Assembly (NCBI GenBank): GCA_009780115.1
Contig: WRAQ01000026.1
Location: 1-45,022, forward strand
Direction: 5' to 3'
Source of the DNA: Lachnospiraceae bacterium
Lineage (GTDB): Bacteria; Bacillota; Clostridia; Lachnospirales; Lachnospiraceae
DNA length: 45,022 nucleotides
The notes under the pieces were generated by a model that made no database searches, was not told the origin of the DNA, and was given only the letters and a program-made list of their open reading frames with translations. Both the position numbers and the translations under genes were made by a program. This document shows positions 7,860-15,750 of this stretch, in pieces; the stretch's first letter is position 1; each line of letters begins with the position of its first letter.

Positions 7860-8894
7860 TTATATATTAATTGGTGCGACGGTTTCACGCAGGATGAGCC
7901 GGCTTGGGATTACCCGGCAACACTCCGGGCTGCTTTCACCGCGTATCCCTTTCAGTGCCATCTGCGCGGCCGTGCTGCCGATACCTTTTAAATCAATCTC
8001 AACGGTGGTAAGTTTGGGTTGTAGTAATGAGGCAATCTCTCTATTGTCGAAACCGAAAACCGATATATCGTCCGGGACCCGCAACTTTGCGTGATGAATA
8101 GCAGCTATTGCACCGGCAGCCATTAAGTCGTTCATTGCAAAAATAGCGGTGGGGCGGGCTTTTATTAAATCTATTGCATGGATATACCCGGAATTGTATT
8201 CCCAGTCACCATGTCTGACAAGCGCCTCATCCAATTCAAGCCCCGCTTCCGCAAACGCTTTCTCTGCACCGCGCATCCGCATACACGCCGGGGATGTATT
8301 AAGCGGCCCGGTTATTATTGCGATACGGCGGTGCCCCGCTTCCAGCAAATGTTCGATAACATTCCGGGAAATATATTCGTTATCATAAGTAACGGAACGG
8401 GCATACGAATCATTTGTTGTTGAATAAGCAATGACCAGCGGTTTGTTGATTTCATTGATAATCCCGGTTATATCGCGGTCAGACATACCGATATAGATAA
8501 TCGCATCCACCATTGCCCTATGTAATAGCAGTGAGATTGCCTTATTTACTTTATCCTTGTATTGCCCGATCATATCATAACGGTTGAGCAGATTTTCCAT
8601 CATCCGCAGGTCGTTGAGCAGGATGTAGTAACCTTCCTTTTCCGCGTATTCAGTCAAGCCGTTGATAATCGCGGGTACGGTGAAGCCCCTGATGTCTTCG
8701 GCTAATACACCGATTGTATAGGTCTTTTTCACCCTTAAGCTTTTGGCAATATGATTGGGCTGATAACCTGATTGCTCAATCACATCAAGTATTCGCTGGC
8801 GTTTTTCCGGAAGTACGTTTTTTGTATTGTTGATGACATAAGATACGGTAGCTGTCGATACGCCCGCAAGGCGGGCAATCTCTTTTATCGTCAT
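7860..8894 (-). CDS. LacI-family transcriptional regulator of the arabinofuranoside locus
   Basis: This 344-residue repressor has an N-terminal LacI helix-turn-helix (IKEIARLAGVSTATVSYVIN at about 3-22), a hinge helix with PNHIAKSLRVKKT and a periplasmic-binding-like sensor domain from about residue 60 (TIGVLAEDIRG). It probably binds an arabinofuranoside-derived sugar, an inference from the GH127 gene it precedes. Its target can be read from the sequence: an identical 16-bp near-palindrome overlaps its own transcription start (8917-8932) and that of the transporter operon (5769-5784). It should therefore repress both transcripts and itself. Confidence 0.93.
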   Translation of the reverse strand: MTIKEIARLAGVSTATVSYVINNTKNVLPEKRQRILDVIEQSGYQPNHIAKSLRVKKTYTIGVLAEDIRGFTVPAIINGLTEYAEKEGYYILLNDLRMMENLLNRYDMIGQYKDKVNKAISLLLHRAMVDAIIYIGMSDRDITGIINEINKPLVIAYSTTNDSYARSVTYDNEYISRNVIEHLLEAGHRRIAIITGPLNTSPACMRMRGAEKAFAEAGLELDEALVRHGDWEYNSGYIHAIDLIKARPTAIFAMNDLMAAGAIAAIHHAKLRVPDDISVFGFDNREIASLLQPKLTTVEIDLKGIGSTAAQMALKGIRGESSPECCRVIPSRLILRETVAPINI

Positions 8895-8916
8895 AGAATA
8901 ACTCCGTTTTATCTGT

Positions 8917-8932
8917 GGTTAATCGTTTAGAT
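8917..8932 (-). promoter_or_regulatory. LacI-family operator at the regulator's own promoter
   Basis: GGTTAATCGTTTAGAT on the plus strand is the exact reverse complement of the 16-mer at 5769-5784. It overlaps the predicted transcription start of the regulator gene and ends two bases before its -10 box, which fits autorepression. Confidence 0.8.
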
Positions 8933-8933
8933 A

Positions 8934-8962
8934 AATATATCCTATTTCAGTGCGGATGTCAA
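8934..8962 (-). promoter_or_regulatory. Promoter of the LacI-family regulator and GH127 operon
   Basis: On the minus strand TTGACA (8957-8962), a 17-base spacer and TATATT (8934-8939). It lies 40 bases upstream of the regulator start codon and overlaps the operator region. Confidence 0.85.
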
Positions 8963-9003
8963 TATAGATTCCTCGGCTTTTTCAACTTGTTTGATTGAAC
9001 TTG

Positions 9004-9032
9004 TTGACTTTTTCCGCGAAAAAACCTATACT
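9004..9032 (+). promoter_or_regulatory. Promoter of the HD-GYP gene
   Basis: TTGACT (9004-9009), a 17-base spacer and TATACT (9027-9032). It is divergent from the LacI-family promoter, with their -35 boxes about 40 bases apart. The start near 9039 leaves a leader of about 30 bases that holds a perfect AAGGAGGTG ribosome site at 9058-9066. Confidence 0.8.
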
Positions 9033-9068
9033 TTAAGTAGGTACAGGAAGTCAAGGTAAGGAGGTGTT

Positions 9069-10145
9069 ATTATCGTTAAACGCTTAAGCATATCGGCCCT
9101 TACACCGGGTATGGTTATTGCCGAAGATGTTCTTACTCATAATAACCAACTGATTTTCCCCAAAGGTTTGATTTTGACTGACAAATCGATTACGCGGATG
9201 GAGTTTTTCTCAATTATGTATGTCCGTGTTGAGGAAGAGTTGGCAGTTTCTGATGAGGAAAGTGAGGTCCCTTCTTATGCTGAACGGCTTAAAGAAACAC
9301 CTGAATTTGTTGAGTTCAAAAATGTTTTTGAAAATGATATCGCCACCCTCAAAACTTCATTAAATGATATTATTGATAAAGGCGCCCCGCTGGATACTAA
9401 AGCGTTGTTGAATGATACCATCGGCCTGATTACTGCCAGCGACAGCCATGTCAATGTCTTTGATATGCTTCACAATATGCGGGAATATGATGATGATACT
9501 TATGCCCATGCGGTCAATGTTGCTTTGATTTGCAATGTTTTTGCCCGCTGGCTCCGCTTAACCCCGGAAGAAATTGATATTGCAACAATGAGCGGCCTTT
9601 TGCATGATATCGGGAAAATGAAGATTCCTGATGAAATTATGAAAAAACCAGACAAGCTGACCAGTCAGGAATACCGGATTGTGAAAAAGCATTGTCAGGA
9701 AGGTTTCAAGATTCTGGCGCATTATGATTTGCACAAAGGAATCAAAAATGCCGCCTTGATGCATCATGAAAGAAATGACGGTTCGGGTTATCCTTATGGG
9801 TTACTTGCGGACAAAATTGATTTTTATGCAAAAATGGTTGCGATTGCCGATGTTTATGATGCGATGACATCAGCGCGGATTTACCGGGGCCCGTTATGCC
9901 CGTTTGTCGTGATATCGGTTTTCGAAAATGAAGGTTTACAGAAATATGATACACGGTTTATTATGACTTTTCTGGAAAATATTGTAAATACCTATCTATT
10001 GCACCGGGTCCGTTTAAGTAACGGGGCCGAAGGTGAAGTTGTCTATATTAACCGGGCGCATCTGTCAAAACCGACGGTCAAATGCGGGAAGCAGTATCTT
10101 GACCTTGCGAAGCATCCGGAGATTTATATTGAGGCACTGATATGA
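9069..10145 (+). CDS. HD-GYP domain protein, probable cyclic-di-GMP phosphodiesterase, with a likely non-AUG start
   Basis: HD-GYP proteins hydrolyse cyclic-di-GMP. The metal-binding HD lies in LLHDIGKMKIP and the signature in HHERNDGSGYP, both intact, about 165 and 226 residues after the ATG at 9111. The ATG at 9111 has no ribosome site, while AAGGAGGTG lies at 9058-9066. The 14 codons between read IIVKRLSISALTPG, which completes the usual family opening of the type V-x-x-L-x-PGMV-x-AEDV. The frame there holds no ATG, GTG or TTG, so initiation is probably at ATT 9069 or ATC 9072, unless the base at 9071 is a mutation or error. It is monocistronic and ends at a bidirectional terminator. No receiver domain is fused. 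Confidence 0.85.
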   Translation: MIVKRLSISALTPGMVIAEDVLTHNNQLIFPKGLILTDKSITRMEFFSIMYVRVEEELAVSDEESEVPSYAERLKETPEFVEFKNVFENDIATLKTSLNDIIDKGAPLDTKALLNDTIGLITASDSHVNVFDMLHNMREYDDDTYAHAVNVALICNVFARWLRLTPEEIDIATMSGLLHDIGKMKIPDEIMKKPDKLTSQEYRIVKKHCQEGFKILAHYDLHKGIKNAALMHHERNDGSGYPYGLLADKIDFYAKMVAIADVYDAMTSARIYRGPLCPFVVISVFENEGLQKYDTRFIMTFLENIVNTYLLHRVRLSNGAEGEVVYINRAHLSKPTVKCGKQYLDLAKHPEIYIEALI

Positions 10146-10177
10146 TACAAGAAAGGGGTTGCCTTTCCTATTAAACT

Positions 10178-10203
10178 AAAAACCGGCTGTTCAGCCGGTT
10201 TTT
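10178..10203. terminator. Bidirectional terminator between the HD-GYP gene and murA
   Basis: An 11-bp perfect stem (AAAAACCGGCT at 10178-10188, complement at 10193-10203) with loop GTTC has A- and T-runs on both sides. The TGA of convergent murA lies at 10191-10193, so half of the hairpin is inside the murA coding sequence. Confidence 0.9.
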
Positions 10204-11483
10204 AAATTAAATTTCTGCAAATCACGTTCTGATTCTATTTTTTCGATTTGGGCACCAAGAAGTTTTAATTTTAGATGGAAATCTTCATAACCGCGTTCGA
10301 TATAGCGGATATCATCAACGGTGGTCGTCCCTTCTGCGGCAAGGCCGGCGATAACGAGGGCGGCACCGGCGCGTAAATCGGGGGCCGAAATGCTGGCACC
10401 CATATATTTCGATACGCCGTCGATGATGGCGGTATTGCCTTCAACTTTGATATTTGCACCCATCCGGATTAGTTCGTCAACATAACGGAAACGATTTTCA
10501 AAAATACTTTCCGTCACAATACTCGGGCCATTGGATAAAGCTAAAGCAACAGCTATTTGCGGCTGCATATCGGTCGGGAAACCGGGATAAGGTAAGGTCT
10601 TGACATGTGAAGGGCGAAGTGGTTTCGCGGAAACAACGCGGACAGCATCATCAGATTCTTCAACTTCACAGCCGATTTCGATCAGTTTGGCGCTGATTGA
10701 CTCTAAGTGCTTGGGGATAACATTTTTCACGGTGATATCACCTTTGGTGACAGCGGCGGCAAACATAAATGTGCCTGCTTCAATCTGATCCGGGATAATT
10801 GCATATTCCGTACCATGTAAACGCGGCACACCTTTGATTCTGATTACATCAGTACCGGCCCCTTTGATATTCGCACCACAACTATTAAGAAAGTTCGCAA
10901 GGTCAACAACATGCGGTTCTTTGGCGGCATTTTCGATGGTCGTCTGGCCTTCAGCCATGACGGCGGCAAGCATGACATTAATCGTCGCCCCGACCGAAAC
11001 GACGTCCATATAAACGTGATTCCCTTTGATTTGGCCCACTTCGGTAACAACGATACCACGTTCAAGTTTCACGTCAATCCCAAGGGCCCGCAAGCCTTTG
11101 ATATGCTGGTCAATCGGGCGAAGGCCGATATTACAGCCACCGGGAAGCGCGACCCTTGCTTGCTTGTATTTGCCGGATAAAGCGCCAATCAAATAATAAG
11201 AAGCACGAATCTTCTTGATATAATCTTTTTCAATTGAGTAGTTATTAATAAGGCGGCTGTTGATTCTAACGGTATGGCGATCCAAATGTTCAATGATAAC
11301 TCCGATGCTTTCCATCGCTTGCATGAGAACTTTTGTATCGCGTACGTCTGGTATATTTTCAATGATAACAGGGTCATCCGTCATGATGGAGGCGGCTAAA
11401 ATTGCCAAAGCGGCATTTTTTGCGCCGCCGATTTCCACTTCACCAACTAACGGATTACCGCCGCGAATTGCGTATTGATCCAT
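10191..11483 (-). CDS. murA: UDP-N-acetylglucosamine 1-carboxyvinyltransferase
   Basis: MurA transfers enolpyruvyl from PEP to UDP-GlcNAc, the first committed step of peptidoglycan synthesis, in the cytoplasm. The 430-residue length is typical. The N-terminus GGNPLVGEVEIGGAKNAAL is standard, and the catalytic loop PGGCNIGLRPID carries the reactive cysteine at residue 117, which is also the fosfomycin target. I chose the ATG at 11483, which gives the usual MDQYAIRGG start after an AGCAGGTG site, over an open frame starting at 11513. The last codons and the stop form part of the terminator hairpin. Bacillota often have two MurA copies, and this could be either. Confidence 0.95.
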   Translation of the reverse strand: MDQYAIRGGNPLVGEVEIGGAKNAALAILAASIMTDDPVIIENIPDVRDTKVLMQAMESIGVIIEHLDRHTVRINSRLINNYSIEKDYIKKIRASYYLIGALSGKYKQARVALPGGCNIGLRPIDQHIKGLRALGIDVKLERGIVVTEVGQIKGNHVYMDVVSVGATINVMLAAVMAEGQTTIENAAKEPHVVDLANFLNSCGANIKGAGTDVIRIKGVPRLHGTEYAIIPDQIEAGTFMFAAAVTKGDITVKNVIPKHLESISAKLIEIGCEVEESDDAVRVVSAKPLRPSHVKTLPYPGFPTDMQPQIAVALALSNGPSIVTESIFENRFRYVDELIRMGANIKVEGNTAIIDGVSKYMGASISAPDLRAGAALVIAGLAAEGTTTVDDIRYIERGYEDFHLKLKLLGAQIEKIESERDLQKFNLKTG

Positions 11484-11574
11484 TTTACACCTGCTGTTTC
11501 TATATATTATCAATCTATTGATGATTTTGTTTTTTTACTACTATATATTGTATTTTGTACAAAGCACTAAGGTA

Positions 11575-11602
11575 ATTATAGCATAGTTTGGTAATTTGTA
11601 AA
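11575..11602 (-). promoter_or_regulatory. Putative murA promoter
   Basis: On the minus strand TTTACA (11597-11602), a 16-base spacer and TATAAT (11575-11580), giving a leader of about 85 bases. Between this promoter and 11756 no gene is seen. An imperfect inverted repeat with arms AGGCC/GGCCT is at about 11631-11666. Confidence 0.55.
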
Positions 11603-11755
11603 CTACTAATTAAAATACGCATATAAGTAGGCCAGACAATAAACTCTCTCCGTCTCTGCGGCCTAATTGGTTCTAATAAACTTTTTCTCTTGGGAATAAG
11701 GCGGCCTAAGGTTCCTGCGAGATGTTTTTGTCTGTCTTTTTATAGCCACATATCT

Positions 11756-11991
11756 CCATCAGTTCAAATACCTTAGCGGGTTCACCTGCACGCCGCTTAA
11801 GTAACGACGTTTTCCAACGCCTATCTGCAAAGCGCATTTTCCACTTGCTCCTTCCATCAGTTCAAATACCTTAACGGGTTCACCTGTATGCCGCTTAAGT
11901 AACAACGTTTTCAAACGCCTGTCTGCAAGGCGCATTTTCCATTTGCTCACTTCCATCAGTTCAAATACCTTAGCGGGTTCACCTGCACGCC
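11756..11991 (-). repeat. 2.4 tandem copies of a ~98-bp unit that includes the 3' end of the peptidase gene
   Basis: CCATCAGTTCAAATACC begins copies at 11756, 11854 and 11953, spaced 98 and 99 bp. The third, partial copy is the last ~13 codons of the M23 peptidase gene (GVQVNPLRYLN and stop). The two downstream copies differ at a few positions. Each full unit contains a GCCGCTTAAGTAAC segment that closely matches the terminator hairpin at 13784-13812, on the far side of the peptidase gene. A 65-codon frame (11759-11956) starts with a TGATG overlap at the peptidase stop and again ends GVQVNPLRYLN, but it has no ribosome site of its own and looks like duplicated debris. Confidence 0.85.
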
Positions 11992-13542
11992 ATTAATAAG
12001 GATTTCGAAGTGGAGGTGGGGGCCTGAACTGATCCCGGTATTTCCGCTAAGGGCGATTCTTTGGCCTTGGGAAACATTTTGACCGGCGGTAACAAGGACT
12101 CTGCTTAGATGGCCATAACGGGTCTGGCGGCCATCGGGGTGATTAATATAAACCACATAACCATAACCACTACCCCAGCCGGCTTTGGCTACTATACCAC
12201 CGGAGGAAGCAACTATCGGGGTCCCGACCGGAGTTGCCCAGTCTACGCCGCGGTGATTGGTGCTTGCCCCCCTCGTCGGGGCAACACGGCGGCCGAACCC
12301 GGAGGTAAGGCGCCCGCCGGAAAGCGGCTTGATATAAGTCGGGGGAATTTTCGTTCCCCGCTCAACAATCCTGGGGACTGCCTGATAAAGTATTTCTTCT
12401 TTGAGAATTTCACGTTCCACAATATTATTATTGTGATAGGTAGTAATTGCTGCTATATTGCGGATACCGGCCGAAGGTTCTTGAATTGTTTTCGTTTGAG
12501 TGGTATACCATTCGTCAATCGGGATATAAATAATCTCTTCATTATAATATTCTTCAATGAAACGTTCTTCTTCACGTACTATCACAATTTCCGGTTCCGG
12601 GACTGTGATAATCAATTCATCACCGATGCGAATTGTCGTTCTTTCACTTTCCAATGAATCATTTAACTCGATAATTCTATCCATTGGAATATTAGTTTTG
12701 ATAGAAATAGCAGACAGGGTATCGCCGGAAACTACTTCATAAACTTTGTTTTTTTCTTCTTCCTTCGTGATTTCTTCGATGGCCGATTCCAAATCAATTA
12801 ACTCTTCCGGCAATAGATATGCCTCGACCACTTCAACAGTATCTCCAAAATTTATTGAAATTAACCCATTATTATAGTCAATAAAATCTTTTTCTATTGC
12901 CGGGGTAACAGAGGCAAACAGGCCGCTTAAAACATGGTCAATCCCCGCTTCCATATTCGTAACCTCTAAGGCCTCACCGGCAGTTAAAATTTCCCTAAGC
13001 TCAACTTCGGCAGTCAAAACCGATAATTCCCGGTCGGCATCCAGTGCCAGCCTGACAGCAAATTTTTGCTCTTCATCATATTTGTCAATTGCCGCTTGCA
13101 AAAGGGCGGTCACTTCTTCTTTGCTGGCAAGGTTTACCATAAAATCATTAATCTTGACTGTATAAGAACGATGCATTGTCTCCCGGATATTGTTTCGCAG
13201 GACATTTGTCATTCTGGCAAGGACTTGTCCGGGCTCATCAATTAAGTCGTCACCGGGGAAAATTTCAATTTCTTCATAAGTAAGATTAGTTTCAACAAAA
13301 ATTAATTCTTCACTAGTAGCCGCAATCAGGCGCCTTGCTTCACGAAGTTTTACTTCTGCTTCCGCGATATTTAAAACTGTGCCCACCCTTTGGCCATTCA
13401 CAAAAATTCCATATATATAGTCGCTGACAACTTCATAAGGGGTATATGAGGGGATAAAAAAAAGGTTAATAACAATCGCTAAAATAGCGGCTTTTATCCC
13501 GGAAAAACGTAACCTTTTATAATAATGGGTGATAAATTTCAT
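11956..13542 (-). CDS. Cell-wall M23 metallopeptidase with LysM and G5 domains
   Basis: This 528-residue envelope protein probably cleaves peptidoglycan cross-links. A membrane anchor is at about 14-34, followed by a long extracellular region. It then has LysM at 267-314 (VVSGDTLSAISIKTNIP), G5 at about 320-395 and a C-terminal M23 domain. The zinc residues fit NHRGVD (His430 and Asp434) and HLHFE (His509 and His511). I chose the ATG at 13542 because a TTG 24 bases upstream has no ribosome site and would lie about ten bases from the predicted transcription start. The final codons are the parent copy of the tandem repeat downstream. It may work in growth, division or sporulation, and nothing here decides which. 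Confidence 0.92.
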   Translation of the reverse strand: MKFITHYYKRLRFSGIKAAILAIVINLFFIPSYTPYEVVSDYIYGIFVNGQRVGTVLNIAEAEVKLREARRLIAATSEELIFVETNLTYEEIEIFPGDDLIDEPGQVLARMTNVLRNNIRETMHRSYTVKINDFMVNLASKEEVTALLQAAIDKYDEEQKFAVRLALDADRELSVLTAEVELREILTAGEALEVTNMEAGIDHVLSGLFASVTPAIEKDFIDYNNGLISINFGDTVEVVEAYLLPEELIDLESAIEEITKEEEKNKVYEVVSGDTLSAISIKTNIPMDRIIELNDSLESERTTIRIGDELIITVPEPEIVIVREEERFIEEYYNEEIIYIPIDEWYTTQTKTIQEPSAGIRNIAAITTYHNNNIVEREILKEEILYQAVPRIVERGTKIPPTYIKPLSGGRLTSGFGRRVAPTRGASTNHRGVDWATPVGTPIVASSGGIVAKAGWGSGYGYVVYINHPDGRQTRYGHLSRVLVTAGQNVSQGQRIALSGNTGISSGPHLHFEILINGVQVNPLRYLN

Positions 13543-13580
13543 GCTAAACGTGCTTTCTTGTAACAATTTTGTAATAACTT

Positions 13581-13609
13581 ATTCTAGCAAATTTTTTCGT
13601 AGGTGTAAA
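13581..13609 (-). promoter_or_regulatory. Promoter of the M23 peptidase gene
   Basis: On the minus strand TTTACA (13604-13609), a 17-base spacer and TAGAAT (13581-13586). The start near 13575 supports the ATG at 13542 as the peptidase start. Confidence 0.65.
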
Positions 13610-13647
13610 GGGACATAATTAATCTATTTCCGCGGGGGCAAAAACAA

Positions 13648-13674
13648 TAAAAAAGAGTTTGCAATAGCAAACTC
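13648..13674 (-). terminator. Second minus-strand terminator downstream of the binding-protein gene
   Basis: GAGTTTGC (13655-13662) and GCAAACTC (13667-13674) pair around AATA. On the minus strand the stem is followed by TTTTTT, making a good intrinsic terminator about 110 bases beyond the first one. The 110 bases between hold several more short hairpins (GTCGC-TTCA-GCGAC, TGCGC/GCGCA, AATTGC-GAA-GCAATT), and no gene is seen in 13543-13834. Confidence 0.65.
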
Positions 13675-13783
13675 TAGCGCCGAGCGCGGTCGCTTCAGCG
13701 ACATAATACCCTGCGCGCGAGTGCGCATCCTCCCGGAGGGTTTTGCCGGATGGGGAATTGCGAAGCAATTTTCCTATACAGCA

Positions 13784-13812
13784 AAAAACGCCGTTTAAGT
13801 AACGGCGTTTTT
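13784..13812 (-). terminator. Terminator of the GH115-locus transporter operon
   Basis: AAAAACGCCG (13784-13793) pairs with CGGCGTTTTT (13803-13812) around TTTAAGTAA. It lies 22 bases past the stop of the binding-protein gene on the minus strand. The same stem-loop in degenerate form occurs in the tandem repeats at 11792 and 11890. Confidence 0.88.
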
Positions 13813-13834
13813 CGTGTTCTAATCAATTACTTTA

Positions 13835-15631
13835 TCAATCTGTCGGTCTAAAGTCAGCAGTACCGAAATATTGTGCCCATCTTTCTGCGCGTTCATCTAT
13901 GATAGCTTGCATACCTGAATCAAGATATTCTTGCCAGTACTGATCATATACGGCATCAAAATCAGCAGGATTTGCCCTGATTGCATTTGCAAACAGTGAA
14001 TCACGCTTATCTTGGATAACTTCAGCCATACCGGATTGTGAGAAAATTTCGCCAAGATTCAATTCCATATTTGGAACAGAATTTTTGTTGGCATACTCAA
14101 GTGCTTTCTCAATATATCTCGCATCAGTACCCGGGAAGCTGTTAGGAAGTGCAAGGGCTGTCAAACCACCACCGCGGTAAAACCCATTAATTGTAATCGT
14201 CATGTCGATATTGTTTGGTGAATTGATGATATAAGGAAGGTTTGTTTCATCAGCAGGAATACGTTTTCCGTCATCGTCAAGAACATCTTCGCCTTCATCA
14301 TCTTTAAGTGAGCCGACTGCTGCTTTGAAAATAGGTACTCCATCAACAATGTCATGATTGATACCTTCGATACCAAGCTGGAGATGTTGGATAATTTCAG
14401 GGCGGGACATGAAATCGATGAAGAATATTGAAGCTAAAGGTTCAGTATTCGTAGCAGGGAAGAAAATCTTACGGTCAAAAGCGCCGCCCCTGACTTTGAA
14501 AGTATTTCCGGCATCGTTCTGGAAAGGGTCAACTGCAATAAACGCAGCTTCCGGCCCGACTTCCTGTTTTACTAATACCTGATTGGAATTTTCACCGCGA
14601 TACGGAATATCCCAGTTACTCATAAATGAACCGACAAATCCAGCGTTAACAAGATTGGTAAGGGTATCGTCCGAACCGGTAATAAGAGCAAATTCAGGGT
14701 AAATCAAGCTCTCATTGAACCATCTGTTAAGTACGCGGACGGCTTCTTTGGTTCCCGGCCACATAGTCTGTCTTTCATCACCGCCTAAAACATATCTTTC
14801 CCGTTCGGTAATCCCATCGGGAGTGAAAGAAACTAAAAGATTGTTTGTCTGCCAGCCGACATCAGATGCAAGCCCGAACGGAACCATACGAGCGGCATTG
14901 TTGCCTAAAAGAAGGTCAGCGTTATCGCGGAACGCGATTAACATATCTTCAAATTCCTGGGTTGTTTTGGGTTCGGCAAGGCCTAAGGCAGCAAGCCAGT
15001 CTTCACGGACAAAGGTATTGATACGGGCGCTGTTTGCCAAGGTTGTTTCTAAATAGTAAATCGCGCCGGTTTCAGGGTTGCGGGCACCATAAATATTGTG
15101 CTCGGTAAATAAATCCCACATATGCGTAAGACGTGAACGATGTTCATGAACCAAATCGGTAAGGTCATGGACAGCACCCATTGCGGCATACTCTTGAATA
15201 GCAGCATGGTTGTAAGTGACACACACATCAGGTGCATCACCGGAAGCAAGCCATAACGGGATGGTATCCGACTCTTCCCAACGTCCGACCGGGACGTATT
15301 CGGTCAGTTCAATATTGTGGATTCTTAACAGTTCCGACTTGATGAAATCAGTGTAATAATTGTCATGTGCCGGGGTACGGATATCATTGTTGCGTTCGTA
15401 AATCAAAGCGGTAATCTGACGGGTTTCTTTAAATCTCCAATTGCCGTCAACCAGTTCCATTTCATCGAAATCTTCATCGGCGATTTCTTCCGCAACCTCC
15501 GGCGGCTCGGCAACCGGAGCCGTTTCTGTAACCGCAGGGGTTTCAGGTACGTCGTCATCAGAGACACACCCGGCCAGCATAGTTGTTATCATCATACCGG
15601 CTAGTAGCAGTGCTAATAATTTCTTTTTCAT
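13835..15631 (-). CDS. Extracellular solute-binding lipoprotein (LipO-type, CUT1 importer)
   Basis: This 598-residue binding protein is larger than usual for CUT1 and typical of the LplA/LipO-like group that partners LplB/LplC permeases. The lipoprotein signal is MKKKLLALL...TMLAGC with Cys22. An acidic, Pro/Glu-rich linker follows at about 24-58 and then the binding domain. A strong AAGGAGG site precedes the ATG. It is the last gene of the glucuronoxylan-locus operon and ends at a strong terminator. From the GH115 gene, the cargo is inferred to be an aldouronic acid such as methylglucuronosyl-xylo-oligosaccharide. Confidence 0.9.
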   Translation of the reverse strand: MKKKLLALLLAGMMITTMLAGCVSDDDVPETPAVTETAPVAEPPEVAEEIADEDFDEMELVDGNWRFKETRQITALIYERNNDIRTPAHDNYYTDFIKSELLRIHNIELTEYVPVGRWEESDTIPLWLASGDAPDVCVTYNHAAIQEYAAMGAVHDLTDLVHEHRSRLTHMWDLFTEHNIYGARNPETGAIYYLETTLANSARINTFVREDWLAALGLAEPKTTQEFEDMLIAFRDNADLLLGNNAARMVPFGLASDVGWQTNNLLVSFTPDGITERERYVLGGDERQTMWPGTKEAVRVLNRWFNESLIYPEFALITGSDDTLTNLVNAGFVGSFMSNWDIPYRGENSNQVLVKQEVGPEAAFIAVDPFQNDAGNTFKVRGGAFDRKIFFPATNTEPLASIFFIDFMSRPEIIQHLQLGIEGINHDIVDGVPIFKAAVGSLKDDEGEDVLDDDGKRIPADETNLPYIINSPNNIDMTITINGFYRGGGLTALALPNSFPGTDARYIEKALEYANKNSVPNMELNLGEIFSQSGMAEVIQDKRDSLFANAIRANPADFDAVYDQYWQEYLDSGMQAIIDERAERWAQYFGTADFRPTD

Positions 15632-15703
15632 AGTTCCTCCTTTTTAGGGGGCGCTCTTTGGCGCCATATTTATTTTACATGCAATAGCGTAAAATCATTT
15701 AAG

Positions 15704-15750
15704 GAGAAAGCGAAGCTTTCTCTCAGAACCGTCGCCGCCGGGCGACGGTT
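15704..15750 (-). promoter_or_regulatory. Paired intercistronic hairpins between permease and binding-protein genes
   Basis: AACCGTCGCC/GGCGACGGTT (15727-15736 and 15741-15750) directly follows the permease stop on the minus strand. GAGAAAGC-GAA-GCTTTCTC (15704-15722) comes next. Neither is followed by a T-run. They probably protect the permease mRNA end, or separate its level from that of the binding protein. Confidence 0.6.

Noticed and set aside
11759-11956. 65-codon minus-strand frame beginning at the peptidase stop (TGATG)
   Set aside because: It consists of the tandem repeat units read in shifting frames and has no ribosome site of its own. I treat it as duplicated sequence, not a gene.
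11756-11991. Possible CRISPR-like array because of the regular ~98-bp spacing
   Set aside because: The whole unit repeats, with no unique spacers, and it includes coding sequence of the adjacent peptidase.
12109-12657. 182-codon plus-strand frame opposite the M23 peptidase
   Set aside because: It lies wholly antisense to clear M23, G5 and LysM coding sequence, with no family resemblance.
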